In this document: positions 52,353 through 61,416 of the stretch, piece by piece
Numbering within the stretch: position 1 is the stretch's first letter
Layout of the letters: the number at the start of each line of letters is the position of its first letter
Assembly: GCF_036206005.1 (NCBI RefSeq)
Contig: NZ_CP108143.1
Coordinates: 186,001-250,000, forward strand
Length of the DNA: 64,000 nt
Origin: Streptomyces sp. NBC_00178
GTDB lineage: Bacteria; Actinomycetota; Actinomycetes; Streptomycetales; Streptomycetaceae
Reading direction: 5' to 3'
Program-made: the position numbers and the translations under genes
Notes under the pieces: generated by a model
What the model was told of the DNA's origin: nothing
Database searches by the model: none
The model's input: the letters and a program-made list of their open reading frames with translations, nothing else

Positions 52353-52381
52353 TTGCATCGCCAAATGTCACCATTTAGAGT
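52353..52381 (+). promoter_or_regulatory. Promoter TTGCAT-17 bp-TAGAGT of the CGNR gene, leaderless
   Basis: The -35 hexamer TTGCAT (52353-52358) and -10 hexamer TAGAGT (52376-52381) are 17 bp apart. The ATG is only six bases after the -10 box, so transcription should begin at or next to the start codon. No ribosome-binding site is present, in line with a leaderless message. Confidence 0.7.
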
Positions 52382-52387
52382 GGTGAC
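52367..52387. promoter_or_regulatory. GTCACC-N9-GGTGAC operator over the CGNR -10 box and start
   Basis: The same palindrome as at 52256, 61393 and 61434, here with matching outer T/A (TGTCACCA and TGGTGACA). It covers the -10 box and ends directly at the ATG. This placement is ideal for autorepression. Confidence 0.8.
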
Positions 52388-52966
52388 ATGATGCACGCGT
52401 TCGCAGGTGGCGCCCCGGCCCTCGACTTCGCAGGGACACTGCGCTATCGACACAGGTCCGAGCCCCGCGAAGACATGCACTCACCTCTGGCCCTCAGCGT
52501 GTGGTTCCGCGAGAGCGGCATCCTGGACCGTGACATCCCGTGCGACGCGGCTGACCTCCGCGAGGCCTGGACACTCCGGGAGGCCGTCTACCACCTGATC
52601 CTGGCGAAGATGTCCGACAGGACCCCGGACCAGGGCACCCTGACGCTCGTCAACGACTACGCCCGCAGGCCGGCACCCGTCCCGCAGCTCACCCCGGACG
52701 GACAGCGGCACGTCGTCGACCCGTCGGCCGCCCAGGCCTTCGCCGCCATCGCACAGGACACCGTGTCGGTCCTCGGCGGCCCCGAGGCGGCACTGCTCAA
52801 GGAATGCGGAAACCCCGAGTGCTCACAGGTCTACATCGACCGCTCCCGGGGGTCGCGGCGGGAATGGTGCGCCATGGACCCGTGCGGCAACAAGATCAAA
52901 GCCGCGGCGTACCGGGCCCGCAAGCGGATGAACGCCCTGAAGGCGGCCTCCACCCGCTCGCGATAG
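52388..52966 (+). CDS. CGNR zinc-finger protein (ABATE-type)
   Basis: A 192-residue protein of the family with an N-terminal helical stress-associated domain and a C-terminal CGNR zinc finger. The first part begins with AGGAPALDFAGTL. The finger (about 140-185) reads ECGNPECSQVYIDRSRGSRR, then EWCAMDPCGNKIKAAAYRAR, with Cys pairs spaced by four and CGN-K in place of CGNR. The family is presumed to be DNA-binding regulators, little studied. Its own start is covered by the palindrome shared with BI-1-like and Ohr genes, so it is the best candidate for the protein that binds them (inference). Confidence 0.9.
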   Translation: MMHAFAGGAPALDFAGTLRYRHRSEPREDMHSPLALSVWFRESGILDRDIPCDAADLREAWTLREAVYHLILAKMSDRTPDQGTLTLVNDYARRPAPVPQLTPDGQRHVVDPSAAQAFAAIAQDTVSVLGGPEAALLKECGNPECSQVYIDRSRGSRREWCAMDPCGNKIKAAAYRARKRMNALKAASTRSR

Positions 52967-53565
52967 CCGGAATCCACGCCCGACGCACCGGTGGCGCGCA
53001 CCGACGACGGGCGACTCCCCGTCGACCGGTTGGCGCCGGGGCACCCGGATGCCTCCTGCACGCCTTCCGATGCCGCGACCAACAGAGCTGACGGGCCGCG
53101 CGCCGATGGGTTCCGCACCGTCAGCGCTGCGACAGGTCAGCCCCCGAGGCGGCGCCATCCTGGCGATGTCGCCACGGCCGGGCCGCCCTTCCCGGCCGAC
53201 CGCACCCGGGCCGGACGACCGAGGCCGAAGTAGCCCCTCACGCCCGGCAGGAGAAGCACCCCCTTCTGCCACCATCCCGCAATCCGCCTCGGCCGCCCGG
53301 AGGTTCGCCCCTCCCGGGGCGACGTCGGCACACCGTAACGTAATCGATTCCGCAAGGCGAGACACTGCGGGGAATCAGTCGGGGCTGACGTAAACACAGC
53401 AGGTCAGAGGCATTTGACCACCCCTCAGCATCGAGCCGGAAGAGGTCACGAAGGGGACTCGGAAGTGACGAGTTCCAGCGAACCTGTTGACTTCTGTCGA
53501 TTCCTGTTGTGAATGTTGCGCCCACCGCTTCGTCGGAGCGGCATCCCGGTGTTAGGAGCAACCTC
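52967..53565. other. Promoter region of the sugar-transport operon
   Basis: A 599-bp gap with no gene. At 53338-53353 GTAATCGATTCC contains AATCGATT (53342-53349), a palindromic core typical of LacI-family operators. TTGACT at 53485-53490 followed 17 bases later by a poor TGAATG could be the promoter. No match to the 58994 palindrome is found here, so the LacI site assignment is tentative. Confidence 0.5.
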
Positions 53566-54921
53566 ATGGCGATGCGCGATCGCACTTCCCTGGCCAGGCG
53601 CTGCACGCTCGGCGTGGCGGTGCTGGCCCTCACGGCCGCGACGGCGTGCGGCAGCGGCGACGGCGATCAGGGCGGTGCGGACTCCGCATCGTGCAAGCCG
53701 TCCGAAGACAAGGTCACGCTGGACTACTGGTCCTGGGTGCCGGGCATGCAGAAGGCCGTCGACGTCTGGAACGAGAAGAACCCGGACGTCCAGGTCACGT
53801 TGAAGACGACCCCCTCCGGCAACGCCGGCACCTACCAGAACCTCTCCAATGCCCTCAAGGCGGACAAGGCCCCGGACCTCGGCCAGATCGAGTACGACTC
53901 ACTCGCCAGCTTCCGGATGAAGAGCGGCCTGCGGGACATCTCCGCCTGCCCCGGTGTGAGCGACGCCGGGCAGAAGTTCGTGGACTGGACGTGGTCGCAG
54001 GTCGAGTTCGGGGCCGACGGCAAGGACGGCGTCTGGGCCGTGCCCCAGGACACCGGCCCCATGGCCCTGTTCTACCGCAAGGACATATTCGACAAGCTGG
54101 GCCTCAAGGCGCCCACCACGTGGGAGGAGTACGCGGCGGACGCCCGCACGCTGAAGACGGCGGGCAAGTACATCACCCACTACTCGCAGACCGACCCGAA
54201 CTGGTTCACCGGCCTCCTGTGGCAGAACAAGGCCACGATGTTCGAGCGCGAGGGCGACAAGTGGAAGGTGACCGTGGACCGGCCGGAAAGCCGTCAGGTC
54301 GCCGACTACTGGCAGAAGATGATCGACGACAAGCTCGTCGCCACCGACCTCCAGGGCTTCTCCCCCGCGTTGTACAAGGCGTGGAACGACGGCGAGGTCG
54401 TCACCTGGATCAGCGCGGCATGGGGCTACAGCACCATCCGGGACAACGCGAAGAGCACCGGCGGAAAGTGGGCCGTCGCCCCGATGCCGCAGTGGAAGGC
54501 GGGTGACCGGCAGGCGGGCAACTGGGGCGGTTCCACCACGGCGGTGCTCGGCGGCAGCGAACACCCGGCGGAGGCGGCCGAGTTCGCGCTCTGGCTCAAC
54601 TCCGACCCCGAGGCCCTGGCGATCCTCAACCGGGAAGGCGGTCTCTACCCGGCTCTGAAGGCCGGCCTCGACCTGCCGGCCCTCGAGCAGCCGGTCGACT
54701 TCTACGGCAAGCAGAAGATCTTCGACGTCTTCGCCCAGGCCTCGGCCGACGTGGACACCGACTTCACGTGGGGCCCCACGATGACCGACACCTACCGCTA
54801 CCTCAGCGACGGGACCGCCGACGTCATCGGCGGCAAGGGCACCCTCGGCGACGTGCTCGAGCGCACCGGCGCACAGAGCGTGGACTCCCTACGCAAGCAG
54901 TCGCTCGACGTGACCGGCTGA
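53566..54921 (+). CDS. Extracellular sugar-binding lipoprotein (ABC importer)
   Basis: A 451-residue type-1 extracellular solute-binding protein. Residues 1-27 are a lipoprotein signal (LALTAATACGSG, modified Cys in the lipobox). The mature protein has VTLDYWSWVPGMQKAVDVW, TYQNLSNALKADKAPDLGQIEYD and GPMALFYRKDIFDKLGL, as in carbohydrate-binding components. ATG 53566 follows AGGAG at seven bases. Followed by two permeases and a GH42 beta-galactosidase, it should capture a galactose-containing oligosaccharide. The ATPase is not encoded nearby; a shared MsiK-like ATPase is usual in Streptomyces. Confidence 0.93.
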   Translation: MAMRDRTSLARRCTLGVAVLALTAATACGSGDGDQGGADSASCKPSEDKVTLDYWSWVPGMQKAVDVWNEKNPDVQVTLKTTPSGNAGTYQNLSNALKADKAPDLGQIEYDSLASFRMKSGLRDISACPGVSDAGQKFVDWTWSQVEFGADGKDGVWAVPQDTGPMALFYRKDIFDKLGLKAPTTWEEYAADARTLKTAGKYITHYSQTDPNWFTGLLWQNKATMFEREGDKWKVTVDRPESRQVADYWQKMIDDKLVATDLQGFSPALYKAWNDGEVVTWISAAWGYSTIRDNAKSTGGKWAVAPMPQWKAGDRQAGNWGGSTTAVLGGSEHPAEAAEFALWLNSDPEALAILNREGGLYPALKAGLDLPALEQPVDFYGKQKIFDVFAQASADVDTDFTWGPTMTDTYRYLSDGTADVIGGKGTLGDVLERTGAQSVDSLRKQSLDVTG

Positions 54922-54946
54922 CCGGACCGGTCACCCTCCCTGTGAC

Positions 54947-54974
54947 TCCTCGCCGCCCGCGCGGGCGGCGAGGA
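54947..54974 (+). terminator. Hairpin between binding-protein and permease genes
   Basis: Two 14-base self-complementary arms (TCCTCGCCGCCCGC and complement) meet without spacer, so four central bases form the loop. It lies between the binding-protein stop (54921) and the permease start (55001). It likely acts as an attenuator or stabiliser, giving excess of binding protein over permeases. Confidence 0.75.
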
Positions 54975-55000
54975 ACAGCACCCGCAAAGGCTGCCACCAC

Positions 55001-55912
55001 GTGATACCCACCAGAACACCGGCCGGGGCGCGCCGCCGCCCGCGCCGCACCCTCGCCCCCTACGCCTTCCTCGCCCCCTTCCTCATCCCCTTCGTCCTCT
55101 TCACCCTCGCGCCGGTCGGATACGCGTTCTGGCAGAGCCTGCACAGGACCGAGCGCACCGGCGGGACCTTCGGCCGGACCCACTCCGTCTTCGCCGGATC
55201 CGACCAGTACGCGGCGGTCGTGAAGGAGCCCTTCTTCGCCGACAGCGTGCTCCGTGTCGTGGGGTTCGCTCTCGTCCAGATCCCGGTCATGCTCCTGCTG
55301 GCCCTGGTCCTTGCCCTGCTCCTGGACTCGGCCGTCGCACGCGCCAAGCGCTTCTTCCGGCTGGTCTACTTCGTCCCATACGGCATTCCGGGTGTCGTGG
55401 CCGCACTGATGTGGGCCTTCCTCTACGACCCGCGGCTGTCGCCCGTCGTCGACCTGCTGCACTCGGCGGGAACCCACGTCGACCTTCTCGGGCCCGGCGC
55501 GATCCTGTGGTCCATCGGCAACGTCGTGACCTGGACGTACACCGGCTACAACATGCTGATCCTCTACGCCGCCCTGCAGGCCGTGCCCGCCGACATCGGG
55601 GAGGCCGCCCGGGTGGACGGTGCGAGTGGATGGACCGTCGCCCTGCGCATCAAGATCCCGATCATCCGTCCCGCCCTCGTACTCACCGGGGTGTTCTCCA
55701 TCATCGGCACCTTCCAGCTCTTCACGGAACCACAGGTCTTCCGGTCGATCGCCACGAGCGTGACGAGCACCTACACGCCCAACCTCGCCGCCTACTCCCT
55801 GGCATCCGGGGACAACTACAGCGAGGCGGCCGCCCTGTCGGTCCTGCTCGCGGTGGTGACGTTCGCACTGTCCTTCGCGTTCCTCCGCTTCACCTCCCGG
55901 GGGCAGGCATGA
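55001..55912 (+). CDS. Sugar ABC transporter permease (MalF-like)
   Basis: A 303-residue inner-membrane permease with six helices, starting with YAFLAPFLIPFVLFTLAPV. The EAA loop that docks the ATPase is DIGEAARVDGASGWTVALRI, with the downstream IPIIRPALVLT. GTG 55001 has AAAGG ten bases upstream. Its last codons overlap the next permease by ATGA (55909-55912). It forms the channel with that permease. Confidence 0.94.
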   Translation: MIPTRTPAGARRRPRRTLAPYAFLAPFLIPFVLFTLAPVGYAFWQSLHRTERTGGTFGRTHSVFAGSDQYAAVVKEPFFADSVLRVVGFALVQIPVMLLLALVLALLLDSAVARAKRFFRLVYFVPYGIPGVVAALMWAFLYDPRLSPVVDLLHSAGTHVDLLGPGAILWSIGNVVTWTYTGYNMLILYAALQAVPADIGEAARVDGASGWTVALRIKIPIIRPALVLTGVFSIIGTFQLFTEPQVFRSIATSVTSTYTPNLAAYSLASGDNYSEAAALSVLLAVVTFALSFAFLRFTSRGQA

Positions 55913-56808
55913 GCATCCTCACCCGCACCGACGGGTCCCACGCTCCCTCGGCGGCGGCCGGCCGCAGGCCCCGTGCGGGCGCCTCGACCGTGATCGCCAT
56001 GGTCTTCATGGTCCTGATCGCCGGTTACATGCTGCTCCCCGTGTACTGGCTGCTGGTGTCGTCCACCAAGAGCCAGGGCGACCTCGTCACGACACCCGGG
56101 CTCCTGCCGGCCCGGTGGCACCTCGGTGAGAACCTCGCCGCGCTCTTCGACCACCAGGACGGCGTGTACTCCCGATGGCTGCTGAACAGCCTGCTGTACG
56201 CGGGTGCGGGATCGGCCGTCGCGACGGTGCTCGCCGCCGCGGCCGGCTACGCCCTGGCCACGTACGCGTTCCGGGGCCGTGAAGCGGTGTTCTCGGTCAT
56301 CCTCGGCGGGGTGCTCGTGCCGGCGACCGCGCTCGCGCTGCCGCTGTTCCTGCTGTTCGCCGAGTTCGACGCCACCAACACGTTCTGGTCCGTGTTCCTG
56401 CCCAGCGTCGTCAGCCCCTTCGGCGTCTACCTCTCGCGCATCTTCGCCGCCGCGTCCGTCCCGGACGAAGTGGTGGAGGCCGCGCGCATGGACGGCGCGA
56501 GCGAGTTCCGGATCTTCCGCACGATCGCGATGCGCCTGATGTCCCCGGCGCTCGTCACGGTTTTCCTGTTCCAGTTCGTCGTCATCTGGAACAACTTCCT
56601 TCTCCCCCTGGTGATGCTGCAGGACGAGCGTCTCTACCCCGTCACGCTCGGCCTGTTCACCTGGCAGTCCCAGACCAGCCGCCTGCCCGAGCTGCAGACG
56701 CTCACCATCGTCGGCGCCCTGGTGTCCGTCGTACCCATCGTGCTCACGTTCCTCCTCCTGCAGCGCTACTGGCGCGCCGGACTCGCCGCCGGAGCCGTCA
56801 AGTCATGA
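55909..56808 (+). CDS. Sugar ABC transporter permease (MalG-like)
   Basis: A 299-residue permease with six helices (VIAMVFMVLIAGYMLLPVYW first). The EAA loop is VVEAARMDGASEFRIFRTIA. It is coupled to the upstream permease and to the GH42 gene by ATGA overlaps on both sides, marking one tightly coupled operon. Substrate as for the binding protein. Confidence 0.94.
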   Translation: MSILTRTDGSHAPSAAAGRRPRAGASTVIAMVFMVLIAGYMLLPVYWLLVSSTKSQGDLVTTPGLLPARWHLGENLAALFDHQDGVYSRWLLNSLLYAGAGSAVATVLAAAAGYALATYAFRGREAVFSVILGGVLVPATALALPLFLLFAEFDATNTFWSVFLPSVVSPFGVYLSRIFAAASVPDEVVEAARMDGASEFRIFRTIAMRLMSPALVTVFLFQFVVIWNNFLLPLVMLQDERLYPVTLGLFTWQSQTSRLPELQTLTIVGALVSVVPIVLTFLLLQRYWRAGLAAGAVKS

Positions 56809-58877
56809 ACCCCTCCCTGGCCGACCTCACCCGCCGCCTCGGCGGCATCGCCTACGGCGGCGACTACAACCCCGAGCAGTGGCCTCGCGAGACCTGGGCG
56901 GAGGACGCCCGTCTGATGCGCCGGGCGGGCGTCAACCTCGTCACCCTCGGCGTGTTCTCCTGGTCCCGGATCCAGCCACGACCCGGTGTCCGCACATGGG
57001 ACCTGCTCGACGAGGTCATGGACCTGTTGCACCGTCACGGCATCGCCGTGGACCTCGCCACCCCCACGGCCGCCCCGCCGCCCTGGTTCACGCGTATGCA
57101 CCCGGATGCCAGGCCCGTGACCGCCTCCGGAACCCGGCTGGCGCAAGGCAGCAGGCAGGTCTTCTGCCCCAGCAGCCCCGCCTACGCCCGAGCGGCCGAC
57201 GCCCTCGTCGCGGAACTGGCGTCCCGCTACGCCGACCACCCCGCGCTCGCCCTGTGGCACGTCCACAACGAGTGGGGGAACCACAACGCGCTCTGCTACT
57301 GCGACACCAGCGCCGGAGCTTTCCGGGCCTGGCTGCGGGACCGGTACAAAACACTCGACGCGGTCAACGAGGCCTGGGGCACCGACTTCTGGAGTCAGCG
57401 CTACGGCGAGTGGGAGGAGATCGATCCTCCTCGTGACACGACCGCGTTCCGCAACCCCGGACAGGAACTCGACTACCGCCGCTTCTCGTCGGACGCCCTG
57501 CTCGAACGGCATCGCGCCGAGACGGCCCTGCTGCGCCGGGCCGCTCCGCACATCCCCGTCACGACCAACCTGATGGGGACGCTGGAGAAGAAGGTCGACG
57601 GATACGCCTTCGCCGCCGAGTGCGACGCCGTCTCGATCGACCACTACCTTCCCGCCGCCGATCCCGGCGGACACATCGATCTGGCACTCAACGCGGATCT
57701 CGCGCGGGGCATGGCCGCCGGCCGGCCCTGGCTGCTCATGGAACACTCCACCTCCGCCGTCAACTGGCAGCCGGTCAACGTGGCGAAGCGGCCGGGTGAG
57801 ACACGACGCAACAGCCTCACCCACCTGGCGCGGGGTGCGGACGGGCTGATGTTCTTCCAGTGGCGGCAGTCCCGTGCGGGGGCGGAGAAATGGCACTCCG
57901 CGATGCTGCCCCACGCGGGAACCGACAGCCGCGTCTTCAAGGAGGTCACCGCGCTCGGCGCCGAACTGCGGTCCCTCCGTGAAGTGGCCGGCACCCATGT
58001 GGCCGGTGACGTGGCCGTGCTGTTCGACTGGCACAGCTGGTGGGCTCTGGAACTCCAGGCCCGCCCCTCCGGCGAGTTCCGTTACCTGGACGCGGTGCGC
58101 GACTGGTACGAGGCGCTCTGGAGGCTCAACGTCACCTGCGACGTCGTCGCTCCGGGCGCCGACCTCACGTCGTACCGGGCCGTCGTCGCGCCCGGCCTCT
58201 ACCTCCTGTCAGGGCAGGATGCCGGCAACCTCACCCGTTACGTCGAGCGGGGCGGGCACCTCGCGGTCGGCTGCTTCGGCGGCGTCGTCGACGCGTACGA
58301 CCGCGTGCATCCCGGCGCCCACCCGGGCGCGCTGCGGGAGACGCTCGGCCTCGTCGTCGACGAGTACCTGCCCCTGAGACCCGACGACGAGGTCCGGCTG
58401 GAGGACGGCACCGGCGTGCGCCAATGGGCGGAACGCGTGGAGTCCCGCGGCTGCCGCACGGTCCTCGGCTTCGCCGACGGCCCCGAGGGTGGTCCGGCCC
58501 GCGGTGGTCCCGCGGTGACGCGCCACGATTTCGGGCAGGGCGTCGGCTGGTACACGGCGGCCCGGCTGTCGGCGGACGCGCTGCTCCCCGTGGTGCGTGC
58601 GCTGTGCGACGAGGCCGGAGTCACTCCCGCGGCGTCCACCCCGCCGGGCGTGGAGGCGGTGCGGCGTGTGGGCGGGAAGGGGTCGTACCTGTTCCTGATC
58701 AATCACACCGAGGACACCGTGTCGGTCGCGGTCGACGGCGTGGGCCTGGCGGACGCCGAGATCCTGGAGGGCGAGGCGCGGGTGCCTCCCGGGGGCGTGG
58801 TCGTGGTGCGCGAGAGCACCCCGCCGGGTGGCTGCGGCACGCGGCGCTCGTCGGCCCCTCGGGGAGTCCTCGCCTGA
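56805..58877 (+). CDS. GH42 beta-galactosidase
   Basis: A 690-residue intracellular glycoside hydrolase of family 42. The TIM-barrel start GGIAYGGDYNPEQWPRETWA is diagnostic. Acid/base Glu is about residue 156 (HVHNEWGNH) and the nucleophile Glu about 313 (WLLMEHSTSAVNWQ). Cys at 121 and 164/166 may bind zinc. A trimerisation domain (about 390-600) and a small beta C-domain follow. It should split imported galactosides. ATG 56805 overlaps the permease stop. A terminator follows at 58946. Confidence 0.94.
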   Translation: MNPSLADLTRRLGGIAYGGDYNPEQWPRETWAEDARLMRRAGVNLVTLGVFSWSRIQPRPGVRTWDLLDEVMDLLHRHGIAVDLATPTAAPPPWFTRMHPDARPVTASGTRLAQGSRQVFCPSSPAYARAADALVAELASRYADHPALALWHVHNEWGNHNALCYCDTSAGAFRAWLRDRYKTLDAVNEAWGTDFWSQRYGEWEEIDPPRDTTAFRNPGQELDYRRFSSDALLERHRAETALLRRAAPHIPVTTNLMGTLEKKVDGYAFAAECDAVSIDHYLPAADPGGHIDLALNADLARGMAAGRPWLLMEHSTSAVNWQPVNVAKRPGETRRNSLTHLARGADGLMFFQWRQSRAGAEKWHSAMLPHAGTDSRVFKEVTALGAELRSLREVAGTHVAGDVAVLFDWHSWWALELQARPSGEFRYLDAVRDWYEALWRLNVTCDVVAPGADLTSYRAVVAPGLYLLSGQDAGNLTRYVERGGHLAVGCFGGVVDAYDRVHPGAHPGALRETLGLVVDEYLPLRPDDEVRLEDGTGVRQWAERVESRGCRTVLGFADGPEGGPARGGPAVTRHDFGQGVGWYTAARLSADALLPVVRALCDEAGVTPAASTPPGVEAVRRVGGKGSYLFLINHTEDTVSVAVDGVGLADAEILEGEARVPPGGVVVVRESTPPGGCGTRRSSAPRGVLA

Positions 58878-58945
58878 CAGCTGCCGTGGCGAGGGCGGCG
58901 GTGCACGGGCGGCCCGAACGCCTCGCTCCGGCACCGCGATCGGGC

Positions 58946-58979
58946 GCGCCGCGCCGTCCTCCCCCGGCGCGGCGCGCTC
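58946..58979 (+). terminator. Terminator of the beta-galactosidase operon
   Basis: Perfect 13-bp arms GCGCGCCGCGCCG and complement with an eight-base loop, 69 bp after the GH42 stop. It sits just before the LacI-type promoter region. Confidence 0.8.
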
Positions 58980-58993
58980 CGGTGTCCTGCCGC

Positions 58994-59005
58994 GAGAGCG
59001 CTTTC
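58994..59005. promoter_or_regulatory. LacI-type operator GAGAGCGCTTTC upstream of the regulator
   Basis: Near-perfect 12-bp palindrome with AGCGCT centre, the classic LacI/GalR operator style. It lies about 50 bp before the regulator start, so autoregulation is likely. Confidence 0.7.
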
Positions 59006-59056
59006 ACCGCGTTCGGCCTGGTGAAGTAGGGTGACCTTCCGAAAGGGAGGGGTAGC

Positions 59057-60052
59057 GTGCCGGAGCGGGTCACCATGGCCGATGTCGCTCGTGTGGCCGG
59101 AGTGTCCTCCGCCACGGTCTCGTACGTTCTGTCGGGCAAGCGCCCGGTCGCACCCGAGACCCGAGCCGCGGTCGAAAGCGCCATCTCGGATCTGGGGTTC
59201 TCCGTGAACGCCACGGCACGCAGCCTGCGGACGGGCAGGTCGAGTCTCGTCGCGCTGATCGTGTCCGACATCGCGAACCCGTTCTTCGCGCAACTCGCCG
59301 CCACTCTGCAGGAGGAGTTGCGGGGGCTCGGACTGCACGTGGTCGTGTGCAGCACCTGGGCGCGGCGCGACGAGGAGCGTGCGCTGCTGGCCGAGGCGGT
59401 GCAGCAGCGGTTCGCCGGGGTCGTGATCACGCCGTTCCGGCTGCGGCCGCAGGACTTCCAGCTGATCGCGGACGCCGGAATACCCGTCGTGGTCAGCGCC
59501 GACGTCTCGTTCGGTCCGCTCGACCTCGTGACGCCCGACGCGCGGGCGGCCACCCGGAGCGCCCTGGAGCGGGTCGCCTCGGCACAGCGCCGGCGCATAG
59601 CCGTGATCGCGGGCCCCCGGGACGCGACGGGCGGGGATCCGCGTCTGGAGCTCCTGCGCTCCCTGGCCCTCCAGTACGGCATGCCGCTGCCGCACGAGCT
59701 GGTGGTGAGGGGCGAGCACACCCGTCAAGCCGGAGCTGCCGGGTTCGAGGAACTCATGAGCCGGCCGCACCGACCCGACGCCGTCTTCTGCAGCAACGAC
59801 GTCATCGCCGTCGGCGCGATGGACAAGGCCCACGAGATGGGCATCGACATCCCCGGTGACGTGGCGCTCGTCGGCCACGACGACGCCTCCTTCGCATCGT
59901 TGGTGAGGCCCCGGCTGACGACGATCCGGTATCCGGCGGCAGACGTGGGCCGTGCGGCCGCCCGCCTGCTGACCGAACGCCTGCACGGCGGACGCGACGT
60001 GCACAGGACCGTGCGGATCAAGGCGGAGTTCGTCGCACGCGCGACCGTCTGA
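59057..60052 (+). CDS. LacI-family transcriptional regulator
   Basis: A 331-residue repressor. The HTH (residues 6-28) is TMADVARVAGVSSATVSYVL, then the hinge helix NATARSLRTGRS. The periplasmic-binding-protein-like effector domain follows, with VIVSDIANPFF-type start (LIVSDIANPFFAQLA) and VFCSNDVIAVGAM. GTG 59057 has AAGGGAGG six bases upstream. It follows the GH42 operon in the same direction, and probably represses it until a galactoside or its product appears. Confidence 0.94.
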   Translation: MPERVTMADVARVAGVSSATVSYVLSGKRPVAPETRAAVESAISDLGFSVNATARSLRTGRSSLVALIVSDIANPFFAQLAATLQEELRGLGLHVVVCSTWARRDEERALLAEAVQQRFAGVVITPFRLRPQDFQLIADAGIPVVVSADVSFGPLDLVTPDARAATRSALERVASAQRRRIAVIAGPRDATGGDPRLELLRSLALQYGMPLPHELVVRGEHTRQAGAAGFEELMSRPHRPDAVFCSNDVIAVGAMDKAHEMGIDIPGDVALVGHDDASFASLVRPRLTTIRYPAADVGRAAARLLTERLHGGRDVHRTVRIKAEFVARATV

Positions 60053-60116
60053 TCGGTCCGGCAGGACCGGTGCGGCGGTCACTGAAGGCAATTTCGGCGA
60101 CGATGCGTCAACTTCC

Positions 60117-60773
60117 TTACGGGAGAACACCGTCGAGCCAGGCGGCAAGAGCGGCCACTGAGGCGGCGTCGGCGTCCGCGAGCCGTTCGACGAAGGGCTG
60201 GGCACACGCGTCCACCGGCGCGCCGGCCCGGGCGAGCGCCGAGAGGAGTGCGGCATGTGCGCGTGCGGGGGTGGGTGGGCCGGCAGGATCGGGGAAGCCG
60301 CCGTGGTCGGCGAGGGCCTGCGCGAGCCACGCGTCGATCCTGTCGTGTCGGCGGCTTCCGCTTCGCGCATCGGAGGTCCGGGGCTCCTCGGCGCCGGTCA
60401 CGCTCGTCACCGTGGCTGCGGGGCCGGTGAGTTGAAGGGCCGCCGGGGCGGCACCGCCGGTGGTTCGGCGGCCCGCCCCGTGCTCCGACAGCACGTCCTC
60501 CTGCTGACGAGACCCGGCCGCGCGCTCCTCCTGGACGAGGGGGTCGGAATCGGGCAGGTAGACGGCCGTGGTGCCGGCGAGCAACCGCTCGATACGTTCC
60601 CACTCGGCCAGTACCGCCGCACCGTGGCCGCCGTCACCGTCCGCCTCGTCGTGGCGCATGCCGAGGTGGTCGATGCGCGCGTCCTCGAGTGCCCTGCGGA
60701 CGTCGGAGTGGGTCAGGCCCACTGCCCTCCGTCGCACCGAGGCCCGGCCGCGGAGGGATGGTGAGGTGGCCAC
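60117..60773 (-). CDS. Hypothetical protein
   Basis: A 218-residue protein I do not recognise. Residues 1-55 are basic and contain GLTHSDVRRALEDARIDHLGM; a middle region is Gly/Ala/Thr-rich and likely disordered; the last 90 residues form Ala-rich helices (RIDAWLAQALADHGGF, ALAAWLDGVLP). No signal peptide. GTG 60773 is preferred since GAAGGGGAAG lies just upstream. Codon composition is coding-like. Convergent with the LacI gene. Confidence 0.65.
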   Translation of the reverse strand: MATSPSLRGRASVRRRAVGLTHSDVRRALEDARIDHLGMRHDEADGDGGHGAAVLAEWERIERLLAGTTAVYLPDSDPLVQEERAAGSRQQEDVLSEHGAGRRTTGGAAPAALQLTGPAATVTSVTGAEEPRTSDARSGSRRHDRIDAWLAQALADHGGFPDPAGPPTPARAHAALLSALARAGAPVDACAQPFVERLADADAASVAALAAWLDGVLP

Positions 60774-60845
60774 GGCTTCTTCCCCTTCGTTCGTTCGCGC
60801 ACGCCGGTCCGGGCGAACCGCGGGTCCCGCATATGAGTGTGACGG

Positions 60846-60876
60846 CCGGTGCGGTCCCCGCGGTACGCGGCACCGG
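60846..60876 (-). terminator. Probable terminator of the Ohr gene
   Basis: Arms CCGGTGC and GCACCGG, 7 bp, with a 17-base GC-rich loop, 16 bp after the stop codon. Moderate strength. Confidence 0.5.
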
Positions 60877-60891
60877 ACGATGCCCGGCGGG

Positions 60892-61314
60892 TCAGACGGC
60901 GACGGCGTTGACCGTGACGGGTATGTTCCCGCGGACGGCCTTGGAGTAGGGGCAGATCTGGTGGGCGGCGTCGGCGAGGTCCTCGGCCTCGGTCTGCGTG
61001 ATTCCACCGACTCGGAGGTTGAGCACGGCGGCAAGGGAGAACCCGTCGTCGCCGTGGTCCAGCGACACCTCGGTGTCGATCTCGGTGCTGGTCAGCCGGA
61101 TCTTGCGCTCAGCGGCCGCGAGGCGGACAGCGCCCAGGAAGCAGGCGGACCAGCCCGCCGCGAAGAGCTGCTCGGGGTTGGTGGCCGTGCCGGCGCCGCC
61201 GAGTTCCTTCGGGAGTGACAGGCCGGTGTCCAGCAGACCGTCGTCGGATCGGGCGTGGCCGCCGTTGCGGCCCTCGCCGGTGACCTTCACGGCGGCGGTG
61301 TAGGTGTGCGGCAT
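60892..61314 (-). CDS. Ohr/OsmC-family organic hydroperoxide reductase
   Basis: A 140-residue thiol peroxidase. Both catalytic Cys are present: Cys58 in GWSACFLGAV and Cys121 in HQICPYSKAVRGN, the Ohr-type arrangement. It reduces organic peroxides with lipoyl-type donors. ATG 61314 follows AAGGA eight bases upstream. The promoter region carries two copies of GTCACC-N9-GGTGAC. No OhrR (MarR-type) regulator is adjacent, so control may be through the protein binding that palindrome. Confidence 0.94.
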   Translation of the reverse strand: MPHTYTAAVKVTGEGRNGGHARSDDGLLDTGLSLPKELGGAGTATNPEQLFAAGWSACFLGAVRLAAAERKIRLTSTEIDTEVSLDHGDDGFSLAAVLNLRVGGITQTEAEDLADAAHQICPYSKAVRGNIPVTVNAVAV

Positions 61315-61392
61315 GTGAATCGTCCTTCTTCGAGTGGAGGGACACACGGATCCCGTGCGTCGCGGGCCGCTCGGCGAGGAAAGACGTTTCCG

Positions 61393-61413
61393 TCACCCGT
61401 TCGAGCGGTGACT
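61393..61413. promoter_or_regulatory. GTCACC-N9-GGTGAC operator at the Ohr transcription start
   Basis: Second copy upstream of Ohr. It lies just downstream of the presumed -10 box GAGGAT, about where transcription should begin. Repression from here and from the -35 site would be cooperative. Confidence 0.75.
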
Positions 61414-61416
61414 TGA

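Noticed and set aside
53338..53353. Confident LacI operator for the sugar operon
   Set aside because: AATCGATT is palindromic but differs from the GAGAGCGCTTTC site by the regulator, so I keep it only as a tentative note.
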